From: Hymenolepis diminuta
Taxonomy: Eukaryota; Platyhelminthes; Cestoda; Cyclophyllidea; Hymenolepididae
NCBI GenBank assembly: GCA_900708905.1
Contig: CAADRB010000075.1
Location: 484,616-548,615 of the forward strand
Length of the DNA stretch: 64,000 nucleotides
Direction: 5' to 3'
The position numbers were made by a program, and so were the translations under genes. Position 1 is the first letter of the stretch, and each line of letters starts with the position of its first letter. The notes beneath the pieces are model-generated. The model ran no database searches. It saw only the letters and a program-made list of their open reading frames with translations, and was not told the origin of the DNA. Shown in pieces: positions 53,903 to 64,000 of the stretch.

Positions 53903-55499
53903 CCCAGAACAGAAAATAATGAAATTTGAATTCACGCGTGGATGACCGCAAGCAAATAACAATGAATGTTGTACATTAAAAGGGAGTTTCAGATATACAA
54001 AGTTAACATCATTAAAAAATTACACACTGCACACTTATTCAAAATCTGTTATTAATTAAGGATATCGAGCACGGTATGGCACCAAATATTATTCGAATAA
54101 TTTAAATTATGAAAATGAATCTCAGAAAATAAAACTAGATCGGAGGCACGTAATAAGCGCAAACAATTTTTCTAATATATTTTAGAGTATGCGTAGTGAA
54201 TATGTATCTGGAAAATTTTGCGAAATATAAGACAATATTTTTTTACTTAAAACAACTCTCATGCGGAGGTTTCTTTATATTTTACCTTTTGATACACATT
54301 ATTTTATATTTCTTTTTATTCAAATGAATTTATCTACACTGCGGTTGTAAATACTACTTAATATAACTTGGCCTGCCGACACGAAAACGTGCGTCATTTT
54401 TAGTCATGGTTCGTTGTCATGGGTCGTTTCGTATTGTGGTGTCATCAGGCTGTATTTACAACTAGGACAATTTCTCAAGGAATCTAAGAGCCGGCTACGG
54501 TATCCTAGAGAGAAGAGCTGATCATAACGATTTCATATACCTAACTTACTGGTACTGTGTTCTTGCAAGTACATTTGTAGTGTTAACATAAATAATAATG
54601 CTGCTTAAAAATTTACAGTACTAATTTACTCAACAAAATGTTCATCCCTAATTTGTACAAATGAATTGGATTGTATAATATATTTATCACAATATTTTAA
54701 ACGTAATTTAGACACAATTATGATTTTTGTTTGAAACAGTTCAATTATGCTGATTGTGCCTTTCATCTCCCATTCAGGTTCCGTAATGGATTAACTCACA
54801 CTTTAATGACAATGATTCAGGCTCAGTGTCTGCTTCATCCAATTTAAGGAAACAAATACATTTTTGATGACTTTTAAGGAATCCGTTTTAAAGGTAGTGT
54901 GCGTCGTAAAGCTGAAAATTCTCTCCCATGCTATCAAAATGACAACTGCTTTCATAGTCACTGTAGATGAGTTAAGCAGGATGAAACTATTTCAAAGCAT
55001 TTCTGGGTCCAGACAATGTCTACAAAAGATAATTTAATTAGAATATTCGAATGGTCAGTTACGTGTGAATTGTTGTTTGTGTAAAGTAAGACTGAAATGT
55101 ATTGATTCCTTTGACTGGGATTGTTGACAGATTACTTGTCCATCTTCTGTGAGGCGAAATCGCTGATGATTTGTAAAAAGTGCATAATCCATTGTAGCCA
55201 GCAATGTATGGATAGGGATAATCCAGGTTAATTTAATGAATTATGTTACTATGCTATACTAAAGCAAGGGTCAACTGTCATTTTCCCTTTGTTGCCATAG
55301 ACAAGGGACACAAGTGGATGGCATGTTGAATCAAATCTGTTCTCATAAATGAAATTAAAATTTTAAACGAGCGAATGTCATTTAGCTTTAGATCTTGTAG
55401 AACGCAGAGTTTTATAGGCACAAATAAAATATTAAATGGAAATAGGAAAAATAGACTAAAAAGACAAGTGGAAATCGCACAAGGAAGTTCTCATTTAGC
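53903..55499. other. Intergenic, no gene recognised
   Basis: About 1.6 kb upstream of AK2, AT-rich. It should include the AK2 promoter. No other feature seen. Confidence 0.45.
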
Positions 55500-56057
55500 T
55501 GTGGAGAGGAACGGAAGTCTGAGTTGAATCTTAGCATGGCAAGGAGACCGAAGACCAAGAATGAAAACGAGACATCTGAATTGGTTTTCATCGAGAGAAC
55601 CAAATCGGAAACTAGTGCAAAGTCGGTTAACGATACGTACATGAGAGTGAACACTTTCATCTCCACCTATGGTCAAGTTGAAGAGATAGTTGTTGACACC
55701 AACGACCGAACCTAATTTGCTAATAATCTTTTCACAGGATAGATCGGCATGATCCATCGGTTGAAAGTAGGACGAACATAGGTAGTGGTCACTTCTGTTA
55801 AATTCAGGAAGCAGCATGGTTATTCGAGTGGCATGGGGAAGACTTGCCATGATGTTCTTATAGATATCACGATGTTGAGTATACCATGTTGCAACAGTTT
55901 CATCTATAAGAGGGTTATGATGAAATGTACCTACACTTTTCAGGTAGTCTTTGGGATTCTTAGTTGACGTTGAGAAATTCACCTGGATGAAGGCACTTCC
56001 TACGATTGAAGATATTGGGACTTCCATATCCGCGTAATTCGATAACTGCGTCGCCAA
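55491..56057 (-). CDS. Gag-like protein of an LTR retrotransposon, truncated
   Basis: An open frame of 188 codons encoding a retrotransposon capsid-type protein. Recognisable pieces in order are ATQLSNYADMEVPISSIVG, FIQVNFSTSTKN, HNPLIDETVATWY and, in the second half, FRFGSLDENQFRCLVFILGL followed by AKIQLRLPFL. The DENQFRC..L..GL pattern is typical of flatworm LTR-element Gag proteins. The frame ends at a stop just where similarity to the first copy is lost, so the C-terminus is probably chance sequence. No zinc knuckle, protease or polymerase follows. Whether it is expressed cannot be judged. Confidence 0.65.
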   Translation of the reverse strand: MATQLSNYADMEVPISSIVGSAFIQVNFSTSTKNPKDYLKSVGTFHHNPLIDETVATWYTQHRDIYKNIMASLPHATRITMLLPEFNRSDHYLCSSYFQPMDHADLSCEKIISKLGSVVGVNNYLFNLTIGGDESVHSHVRIVNRLCTSFRFGSLDENQFRCLVFILGLRSPCHAKIQLRLPFLSTAK

Positions 56058-56703
56058 GCTATTGTAATCCGCGCTTCTCTGTGAGATCCCGTAACCGATT
56101 CTTAGATTATCTAAGACATTGCACTAGTTACAAATACGACCCAACAACACCACAATACAAAACGACCCAAACCACTATATCAAAATGCTATAGCCAGTAG
56201 ATGTCTATCATCACCTAGCGATTAGAGATGATTAGAGACTGGCGATAAGATCTCCAGTACTGTGCTCACAGGCGGTCCCGCTGTGTGTTTACATGTTTGC
56301 GCATAGATACCTAAACAGATGTCGATTATCACACCGAGACTCCGACAACGAGACATGACTGACGTCCAACGAAGTAATGTTTTGTGTATAAATCTAATTT
56401 ACTAATTGATAAATTGGGAGTGGCTTGCCTGCCACCTCCGAACTGATCTGACGACATGAGTGACTTGACTTATTCCATCTATTCGACCGATGTGACCCCG
56501 ATAGATCTTCTTAACGTTATAACACGAGATAAGACACACGTTTGCGTAGGTCGATTTATGTTATCCGCCGTTTACAACCGTGATGTAAGTAAATTCATTC
56601 GAATAAAAGAGAATTAAAAGAAGCACGAATTAAGAGGCGGCAAACAAAGAATCTAACATATAAGAATTATTTTGGAAAGAATATCATTTTCTTATGTGTA
56701 ACA
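55500..56703 (-). mobile_element. Truncated LTR retrotransposon copy (5' LTR plus gag)
   Basis: Minus-strand orientation: a 5' LTR at 56703-56186 is followed by a leader and an open gag at 56057-55491. Homology to the first element stops near 55500, so the rest of the interior and the 3' LTR are absent. The leader just inside the LTR (GACCCAAACCACTATATCAAAA on the plus strand, right before 56186) matches 11877-11898. Unlike the first copy, gag is in one frame here. Confidence 0.7.
56186..56703 (-). repeat. LTR (5' LTR of the second element)
   Basis: 518 bp, beginning TGCTATAG and ending TGTAACA on the plus strand, so in element sense it starts TGTTACA, a common LTR start, and ends ..AGCA. 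It aligns with 9275-9861 along its whole length, apart from an insertion in that copy. A stretch with GTTTACAACCGTGATGTAAG and AAATTCATTCGAATAAAAG is shared by all three LTR remnants. Confidence 0.7.
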
Positions 56704-57977
56704 GTATGTATCAACTGTATTGCAAAGACGTATCCAAGTATGCGAATGAAAAACTGTTCACAAATAAACAGTTATTGATGATCCGCTCACTTCCATCCTA
56801 TAAAACCAGGATAGAATCCAAGGCTTTGACTTCCCTATAAATATGCAGGCGGATTTACATGCTTGCCACTACTTAGACCTACCGGAATACCCTGGTATTA
56901 GTTGGCCTTAAATACTTTTGCAGCATATGTTACTACTTCATATGTTCAGATTTGGACGATGTGTAATTGAGGTGTCTGTCTTCTATCCGTTTAGACTTTA
57001 TGACCCTAGCTATGGATAGTTCTTAGCCGTTTGCTATTGTTCTACCAGTTTGTTCTCTTGCATTTAATCAAACCTTTTCATGCCTTATTTGACTTGCATA
57101 TCGCAACCAACGCCCATGCGTATTGAACTCCCCTGTTGACTATATAATGCAAACCATGTAAGGTCCAGCCATTGAGAAGAAGGCTGAGAACATCACACAG
57201 TAACAGTAAGTCCTTCTTCCATTGTCCTTACCGTGATGTGATTATGCATTTTAAAGTCCCTTATCAAACAAATATCTGCAGAAAATCAATTTGGCTTTGT
57301 ATGATAACACGGTTAACACTCTCACTTTGCACATTTATTCTTACTCTCGCACTCATTTTCTGTCAGTGCCAAATGAAACCCTGGACCCAAAAATCTGTAA
57401 GATCTTGATCTACATCCTTATCTTCAGGCGAGTTCTGTTTTGTCTCTAGTTCTGCTGAAAGTATCGCAACAACGATTGTATTACTTATACGCGTTTGTGG
57501 GTGCACGTACTATATAAAGCAATACAAGTTTGCTAAGACACCCTCTGCTATTTTCTAATTACTATATTATTAAAAGGGATAAATTTCGAGGAGGCCACTT
57601 AGGAAGATCTGTCAATCACGCACATTTCGTAGTAAAAATGAGTGAAAGGTCAATTATTAAGGGAAAATAGTATATTTAACAATAAGTATAATAGTTTTTA
57701 TACCTCAAGTCACTAACATGAAGAAAGAAACTACGCATTTACTGTTTTATCCAGATTGTTTAAGATAAGTTTTCACACAAGCACAGAACAACTTAACCAA
57801 TAAAATCTACCACTCACATTAGTGCACACAAAAAAAATCACAGAAACACGTTGTCAAAGAATGTGTGAAACCAATTGCTACAACATTACTTCGGCTCGCT
57901 TCTGCAATTTACAAACTAATGTGAGCAAAAGCAGAGACGCTTTTACAAAAGCCACTTCGAGCATTCAGTAGATTGTC
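56704..57977. other. Intergenic upstream of the SDR gene
   Basis: About 1.3 kb; should include the promoter of the downstream dehydrogenase gene. An ORF at 57172-57408 has no recognisable motif. Confidence 0.45.
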
Positions 57978-60900
57978 ATGCGTACCCTAGCAGTCGTCAT
58001 TTTTCTCCTCGCCTTTGGAATTGGACTTCTGATGCGCTACTGGCCACAATCGTGTCTGTGTCACATTCGGGGACGACTTGATGGCAAGGTAGCTCTCGTG
58101 ACTGATGGTCCCTCATTCATGGGTGTCGAAGTAGCCGCAGAATTAGCTCGAAGAGGCGCCACGGTTTATATTGGATGTCAGTCGGCGAAACATTTTAATA
58201 CCATAAAGGAAACTATTCTTCGTCTGTATGGTCAGGCAGGCGAACGCACGAAATTCGATTTTGCTGATGAGCGGGTACTGAGAGATCTAACTCCGGTGAA
58301 GGAATCTCAAGTGAGTTGTGTCAAAATCCCACCTAATAATCATAAAACTGAAATTTATAAAGAAAAACAGTGTCTTAAGTTAATGATGGAGCTTAATACA
58401 CAAAATTCAAAGTATCAAATCGGAACATGTTTAGAGTGCTTATTTTCTATCTGACTATCAGGGTAGCTAAAATAGAGGATTGAAAACTCTTGACGTGATT
58501 TTTAAAGTTTGTAATTATATTTCTTTAAGGTTCTAATTTTTTCCAAAGCTAAAATGAATATTCTATTCAACACAGTGTATTTAGTAGTTAAAATTGTGTT
58601 TCGACAATCCAAAATGCAAGACTTGTATACAATGGGATACTTTTATTTACATATCTGAGATACAGATAATAAGACAAAGGCGGATATTACAAGATTAACA
58701 AATAGACAGAAACTCAGACCTCGAGGCAAAAATGGAGACTCTTCAATTCTAGAATTCTATTGTTACGCAAATATTATTTTCAAAGCCTGCTCTAATTTTG
58801 CTTATACTGATTGCTTACTGACATCTTACCCAGTAAGAAATCAGAAATATTCAAAGATGCTCCCCTTTTCATCGGTCGCAACTTGTCCAGGTGACCCACT
58901 AATTCATTTGGACTAGAGGTGACGACCATTTAGTTTTCAAGACATTCTATGGAGAAAGAGATAGACAACGTCAAAGCAGCTTACTCAGAAGAATAGAATT
59001 TACACCGGTGTTACCATACGCAAATAATTGTTTAAATGGAAAACGGCTCGAGCAAATATGCTCACTTTATTAACCTCTGAAACTTTCAATATAAATTTGG
59101 CAAATTCTTCCCATACTTTCAAGGACAACCATGGATTGTTCCTTTCTAAAGATTGTCTTAAAATCACTCCAATTCTGAAGTTGAAAAAAGTCATCTAACC
59201 AATCAATTTTGGGCTGCAATTTTGCATGCTTTGCACCTGTTTGCCTTAAAGTGGTGCATGGCACTAATTGATCAGTATTTTCCTCTTTGAATAAATACCA
59301 AAATCTAAGCTTAGAGCATAGCCGGCAAACAATTAACGAAAGAAGGAATTCAGACAGCTTATAATAGGAGCGCCAACTATTTTAAAAATCTTGGCATTTG
59401 AAGGCGCATAATTTTGAGAAGGCGACACAATGCTCGTAACATTTACCTTGTCATCTGATCATAGAGCCCTGAATAATTACCACACGTATCTGTGGAATGG
59501 TCGACTTTGACCATTTGTAACCTCTGGAATCGAAACGATCATTTAATTTTCTCCCATTTAATTGATGGGAGTTATTCAGATTGTATTTTAATATTATAAG
59601 TATATAATTTTTAAAAATTTCAAAAATTTATGAAAGAATGCATCCACTTGTCATCTTTCAGCCGTCTATTACTTGATGAGAGACAGAACTAGAGACTCAT
59701 CAGTTGTTGCGAGATAAAACTAGAATCACATGATGAAGCTACCCAGATTGAAGAAAAAGGGAAGTGATTTTATAAGAACGATACTTTGACGAAAGGTAGC
59801 AGAGAAGGGGGAAAGAGGGGCTACAAGGGTAGTAAGTAGATGAAGTGCTGGAAGTAGAAATTGCAGATAAAGCGGAGCCGGCTGGGATACCAAGCTGTGG
59901 GAGTTGGCTGGTTGCAGTTGGAGAGAAGAGTGCCGGGTAGCTGCCTGGTGGAAACCGGAATGCATGAATCAGGTTTTATGAGCTTAGAGTTGGCGAAGAC
60001 CATGAGATTGGTTAAAACAATGGGAATTCCACTAGGTGCTTAGAGGTAAGTCGAATAAGAGGGTGTTGTCCAACAATAACTTGACTCTCTTGTAAAATTT
60101 GATGGACATGCAGGTGAAGGCATGACGAAAAGATCTTGCTGATGATAGCACTCTGGTTATCAGCTAGCCATCGAAAACTTGAACTCAGACACCCTAGTAA
60201 CGGTCAATCACTTCAAACTTAAGAACATTCTACTCGAAATTAATCTTTAGCGTATAAAATAAATTAACCTTCTGATTAACAATTGATGCGGTCATTTTAA
60301 TTTCCTTTCTTTATAATTGCCCTAAGCTGTAGTGGCATAATGTTTTTGAAGTTGTTCATGGAAGGAAAGGTGCTCAAAACAGTATGAAAATAAGAGATGC
60401 AAAATTCCCTTGTTCTGCTAATAAGAAAAGTGCGTATAATGATGTCTGAAACATAATACTTGAGAGAAGCATTGTCTCCATTAAAAGAGAGCATCTCTTA
60501 TTCAAGTGGATTGTGGCAATTCCCAGTCTAATAAGTAGGCTGAATCAGTGACCAAGATTTAAACCGTGAAAAGGAATGATGCAGGTGCGATGCATATAAT
60601 GACTATGATTTGCGAACCTTTAAATAAATAAACAAACAAACAAACAAAAAAATAAATAAACGTAGCTCTACGTTTGCTTTTGTATCATTACCTTTAACTA
60701 TCGCTAGAGAAATGCCTTAGGTACCAATTGAACAACTTAATATTATAGAGAAGTTCCGTTCACTGATGATCCTGTGAAACCTTTCAAATTAAACATGCGT
60801 TATAATATGTAAAGATTTAAAAAGTAACGTGATGCAAATACACATTTAATTTGAAGGAAAGAACAATTTGACATGACTTGTTTCTCCACACGAATTCATG

Positions 60901-63166
60901 GAAGAAGACGTCTGGGTTCTAAACTTATGACCACAAGTATTGCAGATCTTGCCTTCCATCACCTTAGAAATCATAGATTCATTAATTTATTGTCAAATTT
61001 GTTTAAATTATCAGTGTTCGAATGGCCTGCTCGTTTGTCCTTTCGTTTCCTAAAACTGGGATAGATAAATTAATGCACAGTTTTCTCTTTAACTTCTAGC
61101 TCATTTATACACCGATTCATCTGAACTCTCTAAAAGCCGTGAAGGAGTTTGCAGCAGAGTTCGTGAAAAAGACAAATCGATTAGACTTCCTCATTAATAA
61201 TGCAGCTATGAGCCATGGTCCCTATAGTGTTACATTAGACCATTACGAATCAACAATGGGCATTGGGCACCTATCTCATTACCTCCTTACACAGGAACTG
61301 CTTCCATTACTGAAGAAGACACAACCGGGTGCTCGAGTTGCGATCATCACTTCTGCTGAGCACTACTCTGGTTCTGTAGGTTAATTGCTTTCTCACTCCA
61401 GCCTACTCATAATCTTCCAAGTAACACGATATTTCCAACTTGCTTCAGTTTGAAAAACACGGTTTCTTTATTGACCGCAATGGCTTCAACTCAATCAAAG
61501 GATTTGCTCAAGTGAAACTAGCCAACGTTGTACATGCTGTAATATTATCAAAGCAGTTGGAGAAGACGACTGTGATACCTTTTAGTGTAAATCCAGGTTA
61601 TGTTCTACCTGATTTTGGAGTAAGTCCTTAAATGTAATTATTTATTATATTTCAAATATTATAGATGAGTGCTTGAAACATTTCAGAAGGGCCCTTATTT
61701 TGTAACCTTAATATGTAAAGAGCCACTCCGTGTAGGTGTAAGAGTGATCTTCATACTACCAATGCATTTACGTAAGAAAGATTCATCCATCGTAAAAAGT
61801 GAATTCGTAGTCTAATCTATGCCATAATAGACATATGTCAATAAGAAAAAGAAAGATATAATAACATGCCTTGATTACTTGCCTTTAATAATTTGAGTGC
61901 TTAATACGGTGAGTTTATCAGACATGAAATGGCATGGTGGTACGATAAATGAATAGATAGGTGCAGATTAATGGAAATGGCTTTAGTTAGAAGAAGAATG
62001 AAGAAAGTGCAAGAATCTTTAGACGAGGTAGGTTATTAGTTATCAAGATTTCTTTTCGTGGAGCTTTATAATCCTCCAATATGTATCAATTTGCATCGCA
62101 AAGGCAAGATAGACAAAAGAGACGGTTGGGATAATTAAGGCTTATTTTCAGAAATATTTGAAATGAGAGAGGAGGACTAAGGGGTAATCAGTGATTAGTA
62201 GGTGTTGGTGATTGCGGTGAGTAATTGAAATGAGCAGAGGTATTTCTAGAGATAACATGAACAGTTGGGTAGGTATCAGGGTGTTGGGGAAAGTGGTGTT
62301 TTGTTGGATAATGCGACTTAACAACCTAAACTCGAGTCACGGAAGCGATAACTAAACCGACTGGGAGTGCCTGACAGTTCTACAGAGAAGCTTGAGCTTA
62401 CTTCATGAAATTCAATATCTCAAGCTAATTAAAGAATGCAATAGGCCATAGGACGCAGTGAATTCTTCCAACTTGGCATAAAGCATAAAGAATAGAGGAT
62501 GATTAAAGACAATTTAATCATTCTCCTATTATCACAGGTCACCATTCGTGCATTTTACATTACATTATACGTCAGTTAGTTACGGATGTGAACTTTTATA
62601 AATAGGTAGTAAAATGACCGATTAGTTTAGTTTTAATGAAGGTAAAATGAATTTTAGGCGTTTGTCAATTTAGAAGGAAGATATCTTCTAATTGGCTTTT
62701 TTAACCGAAAATGGGAAATACGTTATCAATTTTCTGGCCATTTCTAATATTGGCCGAAATTTCGGCAGAAGTAAGCCTTCGAATCTTATCCCTAACAATC
62801 GAGTCATTAAGTTTGAAACAATTTGATAGAATCTGAAAAGTGACATTAACAGGTAATTCTGTGGGATTAATCGGAAGCAACTGAAACCCACCGTCAAAAG
62901 TTAACCACTTAACTTAATGAAAACAAAACTCCACTTAATTAAGTGTACTTTTTTAGATATTTATTCCTTCGATATTCGGCATGTTCTTCAAGACTCACTG
63001 GGAAGCTGGTCAGGCAGTTCTTTACACTCTGATGGCTCCTGATATCAAATCCGGTGGATATTACTCCAATTGCATGCTTACGGAGCCATACGAAGAGGCA
63101 CAAGACAAGAAGATAATCAACTTTGTCACGAAAGAAAGTGATCGACTCGTGAAAGTTGGGATGTAG
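57978..63166 (+). CDS. Membrane-anchored short-chain dehydrogenase (retinol dehydrogenase-like), catalytic motifs altered, four exons
   Basis: Exons 57978-58310, 61100-61375, 61449-61619 and 62957-63166 are all phase 0 and yield 329 aa, the usual length of RDH11-14-type enzymes. Residues 3-20 form an N-terminal membrane anchor. The body follows the classical SDR order: GKVALVTDGPSFMG (cofactor motif, 42-49), ELARRGATVYIGCQ, LINNAAMSH (N144-N145), ITSAEHYSGS with the presumed catalytic Ser196, GFAQVKLANVV, and PFSVNPGYV. The C-terminus (GGYYSNCMLTEPYEEAQD ... ESDRLVKVG) matches the RDH tail. Three changes stand out: TGxxxGxG has become TDGPSFMG, the catalytic Tyr of YxxxK is Phe222 (FAQVK, Lys226 kept), and the Arg after the second strand is Gln68. 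I infer a non-catalytic or substrate-shifted protein. The exon 2 donor is GTAGGT at 61376; a neighbouring GT would put a stop in frame. Introns 1 and 3 are 2.8 and 1.3 kb. Confidence 0.85.
58311..61099. other. Long first intron of the SDR gene
   Basis: 2789 nt from GTGAGT to TTCTAG. It contains an (AAAC/AAAT)n run near 60625-60660 and a purine-rich stretch at about 59750-59960. ORFs in it look like chance frames; no nested gene was recognised. Confidence 0.6.
61620..62956. other. Long third intron of the SDR gene
   Basis: 1337 nt from GTAAGT to TTTTAG. No further exon was recognised, although RDH-family proteins usually carry some extra residues between NPG and the last segment, so a small missed exon cannot be excluded. 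Confidence 0.5.
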
Positions 63167-64000
63167 TACTGTTTAAACAGTGCCATTTGCATTAGCATCC
63201 ACCATACTTCGTAGAGAAAAATGTCGAATATTGGAGGTTTATTATAAAAATAGAGAAATGATATTGGATAACTCTTTTTAAAATTTTGACTAAAACAGCC
63301 CTATTTTATTTAGCTGGAGCTTTGAGGAAGCATTTAAAACTTATCTAACTGCACTTTTCGACGCAACTTTACTGGCCTATTTTTAGAATCTCATTTTATT
63401 GGGTAGATGGTTGTTCTAGTAAGAGTAAAGCAACAGGAAGGGGAGGGGGGGGGAGAGGACAACGGGATTAAAAACTCCCGCCAGTTTTACTATTACAGGA
63501 GATTTGGGAAGAAGAAATGGCAATTTGAGAAATCGTACTAATTATTTGTAGTTTTTAGTAAATCTCCCACCAACCAAAGATGGGAGAATTTGATGGTTAG
63601 TAGGGCATTAGTCAAAATAATTGCATGTCTGTTTAGTGGGGATGCAGAAATTCATCTCGCAATGGAATTGACGGTCTACAAAACCAGACAAACCTTTCTA
63701 CGGCAAAGATGCAGAAAGTTGAATTTATGGAAACGTTATCTAACGTACTGTTGAGTACTCATAATACTTGGCAAATGATTGCATCCCATTTCCTTTGCTT
63801 ATATGGACGTTCAGGTACTATCAAACAGATACAAATCGGAATGACTTTCTCTGTCGAAAGCTTGGCTGTTACTATTCTGGAAAGTGTTTATAACTGCTTA
63901 TTTGGTATTCAAGAACATTGACATGCACGTAAGTGAGCGATCTGAAGTTGGACAAATTTTGGAGCCCAAAAATATTAGACTAGATATCCCCTTGCAGAAC
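63167..64000. other. 3' flank of the SDR gene, no gene recognised
   Basis: Contains the probable 3' UTR of the SDR gene and a G-rich run at about 63437-63460. The ORF at 63709-63921 has no recognisable motif. Confidence 0.45.

Noticed and set aside
60625..60660. Simple (AAAC/AAAT)n repeat
   Set aside because: A short microsatellite in an intron; no functional signal beyond that.

Overview
This 64 kb window is AT-rich, gene-poor, intron-bearing eukaryotic DNA. Several features point to a parasitic flatworm (Platyhelminthes, cestode or trematode). Many introns are only 29-45 nt long, short introns sit 5' and long ones 3' within a gene, and mobile elements are degraded. I cannot name the species.

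Layout. (1) 605-1309 (+): a four-exon C9orf85-family Cys-rich protein. (2) 4731-8646 (-): the arginine methyltransferase CARM1/PRMT4 in nine exons, with a SINE pair in its long last intron. (3) 9275 to about 12050: a decayed LTR retrotransposon carrying only a broken gag on the minus strand. (4) 14471-14915 (-): a very small labial/Hox1-type homeobox gene. (5) 20946-21971 (+): an intronless protein that looks like the tandem winged-helix N-terminus of MOZ/KAT6 without the acetyltransferase; a frameshifted relative lies at 40797-41194 (-). (6) 30932-31931 (-): two exons of an ankyrin-repeat gene. (7) about 39150-39425 (+): an SRP (7SL) RNA-like sequence. (8) 42265-45321 (+): CPSF4/CPSF30. (9) 46441-47405 (+): the Rieske iron-sulfur protein of respiratory complex III. 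(10) 53083-53902 (-): adenylate kinase 2. (11) about 55500-56703: a second, truncated copy of the LTR element. (12) 57978-63166 (+): a membrane-anchored short-chain dehydrogenase that has lost key catalytic residues. An assembly gap occupies 45338-45413.

Most genes are unrelated housekeeping functions: histone and RNP methylation, pre-mRNA 3' processing, respiration, nucleotide balance and SRP targeting. There is no operon-like organisation and no microbial defence system. The points most worth a second look are the mosaic identity between the two gag copies, the stand-alone tandem winged-helix gene and its frameshifted relative, the pseudo-enzyme SDR, the 113-residue Hox protein, the tRNA-derived SINE family and the SRP RNA-like locus. 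All splice models were made by eye from GT/AG sites, reading-frame phase and remembered family features; no search was run.
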